From Pseudomonas vranovensis DSM 16006 (GTDB taxonomy: Bacteria; Pseudomonadota; Gammaproteobacteria; Pseudomonadales; Pseudomonadaceae), in the NCBI RefSeq assembly GCF_000425805.1, contig NZ_KE384456.1, forward strand, positions 253,206 through 317,205: a stretch of DNA of 64,000 nucleotides. The letters run 5' to 3'. The number at the start of each line of letters is the position of its first letter. Within the stretch, counting starts at the first letter, position 1. The notes beneath the pieces were generated by a model. It was given only the letters and a program-made list of their open reading frames with translations. It ran no database searches and was not told the origin of the DNA. A program made the position numbers and the translations under genes. Shown here piece after piece: positions 47,083 through 55,158 of this stretch.

Positions 47083-49481
47083 GGGGTGTCGTCCTGTGGC
47101 GGGGTTTCGGGTTTCCAGGTTTTGAGCATCAGGGCGTTACTGACCACACTGACACTCGACAGGGCCATCGCCGCACCAGCCAGTACCGGGCTGAGCAGTC
47201 CGAAGGCGGCCAGGGGAATGCCGATCAGGTTGTAGATGAACGCCCAGAACAGGTTCTGGCGGATCTTCGCATAGGTCTTGCGACTGATCTCAAGTGCGGC
47301 CGGTACCAGGCGTGGATCTCCGCGCATCAGGGTGATACCGGCAGCCTGCATGGCCACGTCGGTACCTCCGCCCATGGCGATGCCGATATCGGCGGCGGCC
47401 AGGGCTGGGGCATCGTTGATACCGTCGCCGACCATCGCTACCACTCCCGATTGCTTGAGCTCGGCGACTTTCGCCGACTTGTCGCCGGGCAGCACCTCGG
47501 CATGCACGTCGGTAATACCCAGGGCCAGGGCCACTACCTTGGCGCTGCCGCGGTTGTCACCGGTCAGCAGGTGGCTGCTGATGCCCCGGTCGGCCAGTTG
47601 ACGCACGGCCTGGCCGGCACCTGGCTTGAGGCTGTCGCCAAAAGCGAACAGGCCCAGTACACGCGGTTGCGGGCTGCGCTCGATCAGCCAGGACAAGGTC
47701 CGGCCTTCGGCTTCCCAGGCATTGGCATCGGCTGCCAGCCCGCCCGGTTGCAGGCCGCTCTCGTCGAGCATCCGACGGTTGCCCAGCGCCAGGTCGCGAC
47801 CGTCCAGGGTGCCGGCGATGCCGCGACCGGTAAGCGACTGGCTGTTGCTGATGTCGGCCACGGCCAGGCCTTGTTCTTCACAGGCATCCAGCACCGCCTT
47901 GGCCAGCGGGTGTTCGCTGCCGCGCTGCAAGGCGCCGGCCAACTGCAACAGTTGGGCCTGTTCACCGACCGCCGCTTTGCTATGGACAATGCGCGGGCTG
48001 CCGGAAGTGAGGGTGCCGGTCTTGTCGAATACCACGCGGTTGACGGCGTGGGCGCGTTCCAGGGCCTCGGCGTCTTTGATCAGGATGCCGTGGCGGGCGG
48101 CGACACCGGTACCTGCCATGATTGCCGTCGGTGTGGCCAGGCCCAGTGCGCAAGGACACGCGATGACCAGCACGGCGATCGCGTTGATCAGGGCAGTTTC
48201 GATCGGCGCACCGGCCAGCCACCAACCCACCAGGGTAATCAGCGCTATCACCAGCACCGCCGGGACGAACACCTGGCTGACCCGGTCCACCAGCTTCTGG
48301 ATCGGCGCTTTGGCGGCCTGGGCGTCTTCGACCAGGCGGATGATGCGCGCGAGTACTGTTTCAGTCCCCAGTGCCAGGGTACGTACCAGCAGGCGGCCTT
48401 CACCGTTGATGGCGCCGCCGGTGACCTTGTCGCCCGGTTGCTTTGGCACCGGCAGGCTTTCACCGCTGATCAGCGCTTCGTCGGCATGGCTCTGGCCTTC
48501 TATCACTTCACCGTCGACGGGGAGGCGCTCACCGGGCTTGACCACCACCAGGTCATGCAGGCGCAGTTCGCTGATGGCCACGTCACGCTCCTGGCCATCG
48601 ACCAGCAGCAGCGCGCGTTCAGGGCGCAGGGCCTCGAGGGCGCGGATTGCGCTGGCGGTCTGGCGCTTGGCGCGGCTTTCCAGGTATTTGCCCAGCAGCA
48701 CCAGGGCGATCACGACGGCAGACGCTTCAAAGTACAGGTGCGGCGTAACGCCGGGCGCCGCCTGGGCCCATTCATAGAGGCTCAGGCCATACCCGGCGCT
48801 CGTGCCGATGGCTACCAGCAGGTCCATGTTGCCGGCACCGGCGCGCACGGCTTTCCAGGCAGCCACATAAAAGCGTGCACCGAGGATGAACTGCACCGGT
48901 GTGGCGAGCACGAACTGGGCCCAGGCCGGCAACATCCAGTGGATACCGAATGGCTGCAGCACCATCGGCAGTACCAATGGCAAGGCCAGCAATACGGCCA
49001 GCGCCACCGACCAGCGCTCCTTGCGCAGGCGGCGTTCGGCATCGTCCTTGTTGACCTTGGCGCTTTGCGGCAGGGTGGCCGAGTAACCGGCATGGGTGAC
49101 GGCGTCGATCAGCACGCTGCTGTCGACAGCACCGAGCACTTGCACATGGGCGCGCTCGTTGGCGAGGTTGACGCTGACGGTCTGCACCCCCGGCACTTTG
49201 CCCAGGGCACGCTCGACACGGCCTGCGCATGAGGCGCAAGTCATGCCGCCGATCTGAAGTTCCAGCGACTGGCTGGGAACACTGTAGCCGGCCTGTTCAA
49301 CCGCCTCGACGAGGGCCGGCAGGCTATCGGCCGGGGCCTGGATGCGGGCTTGTTCGGTGGCCAGGTTGACGCTGACCTGTTCGGCACCGCTGACCTTGCG
49401 CAGGGCGCGCTCGACGCGGCCAGCACAGCTGGCGCAGGTCATGCCGGCAATTGGCAGATCGAACGTGGTAGATGCAGACAT
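47079..49481 (-). CDS. copA: Copper-exporting P1B-type ATPase CopA
   Basis: Inner-membrane Cu+ exporter of 800 residues. Two N-terminal heavy-metal domains each carry GMTCASCAGRVERAL. Eight membrane helices follow, with the CPC ion site in VIACPCALGLATPTA, the phosphorylated D486 in DKTGT, the HP motif in SEHPLAKA and GDGINDAPALAAADIGIAMG. GGAGG seven bases before ATG 49481 fixes the start. It leads a two-gene operon with cueR and has a promoter of CueR type directly upstream. Confidence 0.97.
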   Translation of the reverse strand: MSASTTFDLPIAGMTCASCAGRVERALRKVSGAEQVSVNLATEQARIQAPADSLPALVEAVEQAGYSVPSQSLELQIGGMTCASCAGRVERALGKVPGVQTVSVNLANERAHVQVLGAVDSSVLIDAVTHAGYSATLPQSAKVNKDDAERRLRKERWSVALAVLLALPLVLPMVLQPFGIHWMLPAWAQFVLATPVQFILGARFYVAAWKAVRAGAGNMDLLVAIGTSAGYGLSLYEWAQAAPGVTPHLYFEASAVVIALVLLGKYLESRAKRQTASAIRALEALRPERALLLVDGQERDVAISELRLHDLVVVKPGERLPVDGEVIEGQSHADEALISGESLPVPKQPGDKVTGGAINGEGRLLVRTLALGTETVLARIIRLVEDAQAAKAPIQKLVDRVSQVFVPAVLVIALITLVGWWLAGAPIETALINAIAVLVIACPCALGLATPTAIMAGTGVAARHGILIKDAEALERAHAVNRVVFDKTGTLTSGSPRIVHSKAAVGEQAQLLQLAGALQRGSEHPLAKAVLDACEEQGLAVADISNSQSLTGRGIAGTLDGRDLALGNRRMLDESGLQPGGLAADANAWEAEGRTLSWLIERSPQPRVLGLFAFGDSLKPGAGQAVRQLADRGISSHLLTGDNRGSAKVVALALGITDVHAEVLPGDKSAKVAELKQSGVVAMVGDGINDAPALAAADIGIAMGGGTDVAMQAAGITLMRGDPRLVPAALEISRKTYAKIRQNLFWAFIYNLIGIPLAAFGLLSPVLAGAAMALSSVSVVSNALMLKTWKPETPPQDDTP

Positions 49482-49507
49482 GGGCACTCCTCCTTGGACA
49501 GGCCATT

Positions 49508-49538
49508 AGCATCAACCTTGCCATGCGGGTAAGGTCAA
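49508..49538 (-). promoter_or_regulatory. CueR-type promoter of copA-cueR
   Basis: Read on minus: -35 TTGACC (49533-49538), a 19-base spacer and -10 GATGCT (49508-49513). The spacer contains the imperfect dyad CTTACC...GGCAAG bound by CueR, and the layout matches the E. coli copA promoter. The over-long 19-base spacer is what MerR-family activators correct. The TGA stop of the upstream gene lies inside the -35 hexamer. Confidence 0.85.
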
Positions 49539-49921
49539 TAGCCCAGGCCGGCCCTGATCAACGTGAGGCCATTCTGATCGACTGCAATGCGGTATTTATT
49601 GATCTGGCCAGCCGCAAGCTGCAAACGAGTGCTGCGCTGGTTCTCGATACCTGGCTGGCAGCCCGGCACTTGTCCGGGCAGGTAGCGCAGGCGCACATCG
49701 AGTTCGCCCGGCGGCAAGTTGAACGAGGTGGATTGCTCCTGGAACAGCCGGCCTGCCAGTTGATCATTGATGTACACGCCGATCTCGCACGAAGTCGCCA
49801 CTTCAAGGCGCTCACGCGAGATGATCAGAATGCTGTAGTCGCTCGGCCCTGCGGCGTGGGCCTGGGGAAGCAGGCCGACAATACCCAACAAGCCAAAAAG
49901 GCCGAAAGCTGCCCTGCGCAT
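49535..49921 (-). CDS. Small exported protein next to copA, unknown function
   Basis: A 128-residue secreted protein with signal peptide RRAAFGLFGLLGIVGLLPQAHA. The mature part has two cysteines that could form a disulfide and a beta-rich pattern, VYINDQLAGRLFQEQS then LPPGELDVRLR, reminiscent of PEGA/DUF2846-type carbohydrate or envelope domains. AGGAG nine bases before ATG 49921 selects that start over 49939 and 49945. It reads towards copA, and its stop codon is built into the copA -35 box. No Met- or His-rich copper site is visible, so a copper role is only suggested by position. Confidence 0.75.
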   Translation of the reverse strand: MRRAAFGLFGLLGIVGLLPQAHAAGPSDYSILIISRERLEVATSCEIGVYINDQLAGRLFQEQSTSFNLPPGELDVRLRYLPGQVPGCQPGIENQRSTRLQLAAGQINKYRIAVDQNGLTLIRAGLGY

Positions 49922-50009
49922 GAAATGAAACTCCTGCATCGTCAATCATCAGGCTCGCAGCTTGGCCGACACGGTGAATGATTTCCAGCCCGGCAGCGTG
50001 GCGAAAGTC

Positions 50010-50040
50010 TTGACCTTGTCCCGATGGCAAGCTTGAAACT
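50010..50040 (+). promoter_or_regulatory. CueR-type promoter of copZ
   Basis: -35 TTGACC (50010-50015), a 19-base spacer and -10 GAAACT (50035-50040). The spacer carries CTTGTCC...GGCAAG, closely similar to the copA promoter dyad. It lies 28 bases upstream of the copZ start codon. Confidence 0.85.
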
Positions 50041-50068
50041 GCGCTCAAACCCACAGGAGGCAAGCACC

Positions 50069-50266
50069 ATGCAAGTGTTCAACGTTCAAGGAATGACCTG
50101 CGGCCATTGCGTCAAGGCCGTTACCCGTGCGGTACAGGCTCAGGATCAAGACGCGATTGTGGAGGTCGACCTGGCCCAGAAGCAGGTGAAGGTACAGAGC
50201 TCGCTGCAAGCCCCGCAGATTCTTGAGCTGATTCGCGAAGAGGGCTATCAGGCCGAAGCGGCCTGA
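50069..50266 (+). CDS. copZ: Copper chaperone CopZ
   Basis: A 65-residue single heavy-metal-associated domain with the metal motif GMTCGHC at residues 9-15. It should carry Cu+ in the cytoplasm and hand it to CopA. AGGAGG precedes ATG 50069. Its own CueR-type promoter gives coordinate induction with copA-cueR although it is on the other strand. Confidence 0.95.
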   Translation: MQVFNVQGMTCGHCVKAVTRAVQAQDQDAIVEVDLAQKQVKVQSSLQAPQILELIREEGYQAEAA

Positions 50267-50271
50267 CCCGG

Positions 50272-50308
50272 TGGCCCGCGCCATGAATGAAGTTTCGTGC
50301 GCGGGCCA
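50272..50308 (+). terminator. Hairpin after copZ
   Basis: TGGCCCGCGC and GCGCGGGCCA are exact complements with a 17-base loop, beginning five bases after the copZ stop. No T run follows, so termination strength is uncertain. Confidence 0.5.
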
Positions 50309-50377
50309 ACTCTTCGCAGCGCAACCCTCGCAGGGCGGTTAGACTAGCAGACTTGCTTAGCCTGCTATGGATTTCCG

Positions 50378-51559
50378 ATGAACCTGCGAACCATCCTGAT
50401 TCTGGGCGCCCTCAGTGCGTTCGGGCCCCTGGCAATCGACTTCTACCTGCCAGGTTTTCCGGCCATGGCGTTGGCCTTTGGTACCGATGAAAAACACATC
50501 CAGACCACCCTGGCCGCCTATTTCCTGGGCTTGTCCATCGGGCAACTGGCCTACGGTCCGGTAGCCGACCGTTTTGGCCGCAGGATTCCGCTGCTGGTGG
50601 GGGTTACCCTGTTTACCCTGGCTTCGGTGGCCTGTGCCTTTGCCCCCAATCTCGATGCGCTGATCGTGGCACGCTTCGTCCAGGCCCTGGGCGGCTGCGC
50701 CGGTATGGTGTTGTCGCGGGCGATTGTCAGTGACAAATGCGATGCGGTGGCCTCGGCCAAGGTGTTCTCGCAGTTGATGCTGGTGATGGGCCTGGCGCCG
50801 ATCCTGGCGCCGATGCTCGGTGGGGTAATGGTCAACCTGTATGGCTGGCAGTCGATCTTCCTGGCGCTGACCGTGTTCAGTGCGCTGTGTACCCTGGCGG
50901 TCGCCATGGGCCTGCCGGAAAGCCTGCCGGCCAACCAGCCGCGCCAGCCACTGTCCGGCGCGCTGCGCCAGTACGGGCGCTTGCTCAAAGACCGGATTTT
51001 CGTCGGCCATGCGTTGACCGGCGGCATTGCCATTGCCGGCATGTTTGCCTATATCGCCGGCTCGCCGTTTGTCTTCATCAAGCTGTACGGCGTGCCCGCC
51101 GAACATTACGGTTGGCTGTTCGGCAGCAACGCGGCGGGGTTCATCCTGGTGGCGCAGGTCAATGCGCGGTTGCTGGCCAAGCGCGGGCCGGCGTTCCTTC
51201 TGGCACGTACGGTTTGGGTCTATCTGGGGGCGGGGCTGGCGCTACTGGCGGTGACGGCACTGCATCCGGCGGTGCTCTGGCCGTTGTTGATTCCGCTGTT
51301 CATTTGTGTGGCGAGCCTGGGCTGCATCATCCCCAATGCCTCGGCCTGCGCCATGAGTGGTCAGGGCGCCCGCGCAGGCAGCGCCTCGGCACTGCTGGGC
51401 TGTATACAATTCAGTATTGCCGCCGGTGCGGCGGCTCTGGTGGGGGTGCTGCACGATGGCAGCGCCGTGCCGATGGCCCTGGTCATCAGCCTGTGTGGCC
51501 TGGGAGCGGCGGCGGTGGCCATGGGCACGCGTCGCTTGCAGCTCAGCCGGCCCGTTTGA
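50378..51559 (+). CDS. Bcr/CflA family MFS drug exporter
   Basis: A 393-residue major-facilitator protein with twelve predicted helices. Motif A appears in loop 2-3 as GPVADRFGRR. The N-terminal FGPLAIDFYLPGFPAM and the helix-4/5 stretch RFVQALGGCAGMVLSRAIV are typical of Bcr/CflA drug:H+ antiporters. The substrate is unknown; bicyclomycin, chloramphenicol or cysteine-related compounds are known for relatives. The 3' end overlaps a small opposite-strand gene by 17 bases. Confidence 0.92.
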   Translation: MNLRTILILGALSAFGPLAIDFYLPGFPAMALAFGTDEKHIQTTLAAYFLGLSIGQLAYGPVADRFGRRIPLLVGVTLFTLASVACAFAPNLDALIVARFVQALGGCAGMVLSRAIVSDKCDAVASAKVFSQLMLVMGLAPILAPMLGGVMVNLYGWQSIFLALTVFSALCTLAVAMGLPESLPANQPRQPLSGALRQYGRLLKDRIFVGHALTGGIAIAGMFAYIAGSPFVFIKLYGVPAEHYGWLFGSNAAGFILVAQVNARLLAKRGPAFLLARTVWVYLGAGLALLAVTALHPAVLWPLLIPLFICVASLGCIIPNASACAMSGQGARAGSASALLGCIQFSIAAGAAALVGVLHDGSAVPMALVISLCGLGAAAVAMGTRRLQLSRPV

Positions 51560-51707
51560 GTGGGTGCGGCGCCTGCAGACGGGTTTGCAAGGTGTTGACG
51601 AAGGCGCGGGCTTCGGCCTCGCTACGGAAACTCACCACATGTTGGTCCAGTCGAACCTGCCACGGGCAGCCTGGTTTCTGGCCTGATGCACTGACTTGAA
51701 TGATCAT
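51543..51707 (-). CDS. Small hypothetical protein, 54 residues
   Basis: A short basic protein: MIIQVSASGQKPGCPW, then VRLDQHVVSFRSEAEARAFVNTLQTRLQ. The alternating beta pattern followed by a helix looks like real coding sequence, and an in-frame extension to 51806 looks non-coding. The ribosome site (AGGT) is weak. It is convergent with the exporter gene. No family recognised. Confidence 0.55.
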   Translation of the reverse strand: MIIQVSASGQKPGCPWQVRLDQHVVSFRSEAEARAFVNTLQTRLQAPHPLKRAG

Positions 51708-51799
51708 CGCTGCATACCTGCGATTGGCGTTGGCTGAAGAATTGTAGCGCTGCCTGCCAGCAGGGAAATGACCTGCGTCAGTTGTCGGACTGACGGTCA

Positions 51800-51833
51800 C
51801 GCCCACCCCGAAATTGGAGTGGGCGTTTTATTT
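51800..51833 (+). terminator. Rho-independent terminator between exporter and oxidoreductase genes
   Basis: CGCCCACCCC and GGAGTGGGCG pair with one mismatch around a six-base loop, followed by TTTTATTT. It reads on plus, so it would stop transcripts coming through the exporter gene before they oppose the oxidoreductase. Its end touches the oxidoreductase stop codon. Confidence 0.75.
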
Positions 51834-52846
51834 CAGAACCCTTCAAGGACAATCTTGCCCTTGGCTGCACCGCTTTCCAGCAGGGCGTGAGCACGGCGCA
51901 GGTTGGTCGCGTTGATGGTGCCGAAGTGCTCACCCAGGGTGGTCTTGAGGGTCCCGGCGTCGATCAGTTCGGCGACTCGATTGAGCAGCTTGTGCTGCTC
52001 GATCATGTCGGCGGTTTCAAACAGCGAGCGGGTGTACATGAACTCCCAGTGCAGTGACAGGCTCTTGCGTTTGAGCAGGCCGACGTCCAGCTGTTTGGGG
52101 TCGTCGATGAGGGCCAACTTGCCCTGCGGGGCTAGCGCCTCGACCAGTTGCGCGAGGTGCTGGTCGGTCTGGGTCAGGCTGGCCACATGGGTGACCTGAT
52201 CGATGCCTTGCGCCCTGAGCGCCTGGGCCAGCGGTTGGCTGTGGTCGACCACATGGTCGGCGCCCAACTGGCGCACCCACGCCTGGGTCTGCTCGCGTGA
52301 GGCGGTACCAATCACCATCAGGCCTGTCAGTTGGCTGGCCAACTGAGTGAGGATAGAACCCACACCGCCGGCGGCGCCGACGATCAACAGGCGTTGGCCC
52401 AGGTTGTCTTGGCCTTGCACAACCTGCAGCCGTTCGAACAGCAACTCCCAGGCCGTGATAGCCGTCAGTGGCAGGGCAGCGGCCTCGGCAAAGCTCAGGG
52501 ACTTGGGCATGTGGCCGACGATGCGCTCATCGACGACGTGCAGTTCGCTGTTGCCCCCGGCACGGGCGATCGAGCCGGCGTAGTACACCTTGTCGCCTGG
52601 CTGGAACAGGCTGACGTCACTGCCCACTGCCTTGACGATACCGGCGACATCCCAGCCCAGCACCTTGGCTGCGCCCGCCTCCGGCTGGGAGTTCTGGCGC
52701 ACCTTGGTATCCACCGGGTTTACCGAAATGGCACGGACCTCTACCAGCAGGTCCCGCGCACCCGGCTCGGGGGCAGGCAGCTCGATGTCTTGCAGGGAGG
52801 CCGGGTCGGTGATGGGCAGGGAGTGATAGTAGGCAATAGCTTTCAT
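51833..52846 (-). CDS. Zinc-type alcohol dehydrogenase / quinone oxidoreductase-like protein
   Basis: A 337-residue medium-chain reductase. The GroES-like N-terminal domain has VRAISVNPVDTKVR and LGWDVAGIVKAVG, without the cysteine and histidine ligands of catalytic zinc, so the quinone-oxidoreductase subgroup is likely. The NADPH loop is LIVGAAGGVGSILTQLA. It probably reduces quinones or reactive enals. GAGGAC precedes ATG 52846. It is divergent from a LysR gene, its likely regulator. Confidence 0.9.
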   Translation of the reverse strand: MKAIAYYHSLPITDPASLQDIELPAPEPGARDLLVEVRAISVNPVDTKVRQNSQPEAGAAKVLGWDVAGIVKAVGSDVSLFQPGDKVYYAGSIARAGGNSELHVVDERIVGHMPKSLSFAEAAALPLTAITAWELLFERLQVVQGQDNLGQRLLIVGAAGGVGSILTQLASQLTGLMVIGTASREQTQAWVRQLGADHVVDHSQPLAQALRAQGIDQVTHVASLTQTDQHLAQLVEALAPQGKLALIDDPKQLDVGLLKRKSLSLHWEFMYTRSLFETADMIEQHKLLNRVAELIDAGTLKTTLGEHFGTINATNLRRAHALLESGAAKGKIVLEGF

Positions 52847-52947
52847 GACGGTCGTCCTCAGGGAGAATGGATGGACGCCATGATTGGTGCTTTCACTCTT
52901 GGTTAAAAGCCGATAAAACCACAGATACTTTCAATATTTTTTTGTTA

Positions 52948-53874
52948 ATGGGGGCCGCGGTGCGACTTGATGACGTGCTGTTGTTTGTCCGTGCAGCGGA
53001 GCTGGGCAGTTTGTCGGCGGCGGCACGTTTGCTCGACCTGTCTCCGGCAGTGGCCAGTGCAGCGCTCAAGCGCCTGGAGGCGCAATTGGGCGCCCGGTTA
53101 TTGGCGCGGTCCACCCGCAACCTGCGCCTGACGGCCGATGGCGAAGGCTTTCTTGGGCACGCCCGTGCCGCCCTGGCAAGCCTGGAGGAGGGGCAGCGCC
53201 TGCTTGCCCAGGGCCAGGACCAAGTGAGCGGGGTGCTGCAGTTGTCTGCACCGTCGGATTTCGGTCGCAATGTATTGCTGCCCTGGCTCGACGAGTTGCA
53301 GCGTGAGCACCCGCAACTGTCGGTCCGCCTGCTGTTGGGGGATCGCAATGCCGACCTGTTTCGCCAGGCCGCCGATGTTGCCGTGCGCTATGGCGCACCG
53401 GAAGACTCCAGCCTGGTGGCGCTGCCGATATGTTCCGACAATCGCCGGGTTCTTTGCGCTTCGCCCGCCTACCTGGCGCGTCATGGCGAGCCAAGGGAAG
53501 TGGCGCACCTGGCGCAGCACAATTGCCTGCTGTACCAACTGGGTTCTCGGGTGCATGACCACTGGTGTTTTGGTCAGGGCTCAAGCGAAGTAGGCCTGAC
53601 CGTTCGCGGCGATCGCTTCTGCGACGATGCAGACGTGGTTCGCCGCTGGGCCCTGGCCGGCCAGGGCATCGCCTACAAGTCATGGCTGGATGTGGCGATG
53701 GATATCCAGGAGGGACGGTTGAAACTGTTGCTGGGGCATTTGCCGGGTGAGCCCGCGCCCTTCAACCTGATGTGTACGCATCGCGCTCAGTTGGGTAAGC
53801 CGGTCCAGCTGCTGCGCAACATGCTTCGGGTGCGTTGCCAGGCCCTGCTTGAACAACGTGCGCGGGCAGTGTGA
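52948..53874 (+). CDS. LysR family transcriptional regulator
   Basis: A regulator of about 308 residues. The winged helix is in LLFVRAAELGSLSAAARLLD and VASAALKRLEAQLGARLLAR. The effector domain has QVSGVLQLSAPSDFGRNVLL and resembles the CrgA/PecT-like subgroup, with DVAVRYG. Start choice is open: ATG 52948 has no ribosome site and GTG 52960 has only a G-run before it. It is divergent from the oxidoreductase gene and probably controls it. Confidence 0.88.
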   Translation: MGAAVRLDDVLLFVRAAELGSLSAAARLLDLSPAVASAALKRLEAQLGARLLARSTRNLRLTADGEGFLGHARAALASLEEGQRLLAQGQDQVSGVLQLSAPSDFGRNVLLPWLDELQREHPQLSVRLLLGDRNADLFRQAADVAVRYGAPEDSSLVALPICSDNRRVLCASPAYLARHGEPREVAHLAQHNCLLYQLGSRVHDHWCFGQGSSEVGLTVRGDRFCDDADVVRRWALAGQGIAYKSWLDVAMDIQEGRLKLLLGHLPGEPAPFNLMCTHRAQLGKPVQLLRNMLRVRCQALLEQRARAV

Positions 53875-54369
53875 TTGAGGGTGCGGAACTTGCTATTTAG
53901 TGTGTGGCTTGTAGTTAAGTTCGTTGTAGGTTTTATCGCTTATTTTTTGATACCAATTATTGGGTGCGCGAAGAATAGATATAGCCGGCGCGGCTCGAGA
54001 CAGTTTTTTCAGATTAAACATTTTGTGGCCTCGAAGATCAGGGTGTCCGAGGTTTGCAATAACAGGCTTTGTTTGACGTCCCCGGCGTCGGCGGGCTCGA
54101 TAATCGCACACGTAAAGCGGCTTATAATCGCTGCAGCAGTCATTTCCAGCGAGAGACACTTCCATGCCAAAGGTCGGTAAGTAACGCTACTCACTCGAAT
54201 ACTGTCTGAGCTGCAATACGGGCTGCTTGTTTGGCCAACCGTTCGATTGCTGCACGCGCAGCCGGCGTCTGTAACTTCAACTTCCTGCTGGCATTGGGCA
54301 CCTCGCAGTAAGTGCTGCTGGCATGGTTATTCAATCGACATCTGTCGTGATCTCTCAGGGAGTTGAGAT
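53875..54369. other. AT-rich gap with possible gene remnants
   Basis: A 495-base stretch noticeably poorer in GC than the rest of the window, especially 53880-54060, with runs such as TATTTTTTGATACC. A seven-codon ORF at 54164-54184 (MPKVGK then stop) follows AGCGAGAGA and may be the start of a truncated small protein. On minus, 54191-54385 is open and ends in a plausible helical segment (AARAAIERLAKQAARIAAQTV), but its start would lie in the next gene. I see no complete gene. Confidence 0.5.
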
Positions 54370-55086
54370 ATGAAACCTGTAACAAGCATCAGCCAGATCG
54401 CCAGCCTGCTCGCCGACCCCAAACGCAGCGCAATGCTCTGGGCCTTGATCGACGGCATGGCGCGGCCGTCCGACGAGCTGGCGAACCTGGCCGGACTGAC
54501 CCCCTCTTCGGCGTGCGCTCACCTGGCCCGACTGTCAGCCAGCGGTCTACTAAAGCTCGAACCTCGGGGGCGAAAGCGTTACTTCAGGCTGGCCGGTCCG
54601 GAAGTCGGCGCTGCTGTGGAGGCCCTGGCCAGTGTTCAGGTGACTTCACGGGAGGCCAGCCTGGAGCAGGGCGTGACCGGCATACCGCTGTCCATGCGCA
54701 GGGCACGATTGTGCGGCGATCATCTTGGGGGAGAGCTGGCCGCGGACCTTTACCTGCGGTTGTTCGAGGCCGGGTGGCTGGAGGGGCTGGAACAGCAGAT
54801 CGAGGTGACACTGGAGGGGCGGGCCCAGTTTGCCCGCTACGGCATCTACATCGAGGCGCTGGCCCAGCATCAACGCCGAAGCTTCAGCAGTTGCCGTTGT
54901 TGCAGCGAGTGGAACGATCACCGTCCGCACCTGGGCGGTGCGCTGGGCAGCAGCTTGTTGAAGCTGTTCATGCAATCGAGCTGGATTCGCGAGAGCGAAA
55001 CTTCGCGCATGCTGCACATTACTGCGATCGGCTTGCACCAGATCAACCGGATCGCCGAACCGAGGGCGCTCAAAACCGCCGGCTGA
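54370..55086 (+). CDS. ArsR-type winged-helix transcriptional regulator
   Basis: A 238-residue regulator, longer than usual ArsR proteins. The winged helix lies at residues 5-75: IASLLADPKRSAMLWALIDG, then LAGLTPSSACAHLARLSASG and RGRKRYFRLAG. The remaining part includes SMRRARLCGDHLGGELA and a CRCC cluster in SFSSCRCCSEWNDHRPHLGG, both recurrent in this subfamily and a possible metal or redox site. GGGAG precedes ATG 54370. No obvious target gene is adjacent. Confidence 0.87.
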   Translation: MKPVTSISQIASLLADPKRSAMLWALIDGMARPSDELANLAGLTPSSACAHLARLSASGLLKLEPRGRKRYFRLAGPEVGAAVEALASVQVTSREASLEQGVTGIPLSMRRARLCGDHLGGELAADLYLRLFEAGWLEGLEQQIEVTLEGRAQFARYGIYIEALAQHQRRSFSSCRCCSEWNDHRPHLGGALGSSLLKLFMQSSWIRESETSRMLHITAIGLHQINRIAEPRALKTAG

Positions 55087-55092
55087 AACCCG

Positions 55093-55149
55093 CAGGAGCG
55101 GGCTTGCCCCGCGATGCGACTATTGCATCGCGGGGCAGGCCCGCTCCTG
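55093..55149. repeat. REP inverted repeat, 25-bp arms
   Basis: Arms 55093-55117 and 55125-55149 are complementary with one mismatch around a seven-base loop. The core GCGGGCTTGCCCCGCGATGC is the same as in the element after speA. It separates the convergent ArsR-type and add genes. Confidence 0.88.
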
Positions 55150-55158
55150 AATTGGGGT

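Noticed and set aside
46938..49232. A 764-codon plus-strand open frame antisense to copA
   Set aside because: copA carries every P1B-ATPase motif on minus; the antisense frame is a codon-bias shadow.
53893..54165. A 90-codon minus-strand open frame in the AT-rich gap
   Set aside because: No convincing ribosome site and a composition without secondary-structure pattern; kept only as part of the gap description.
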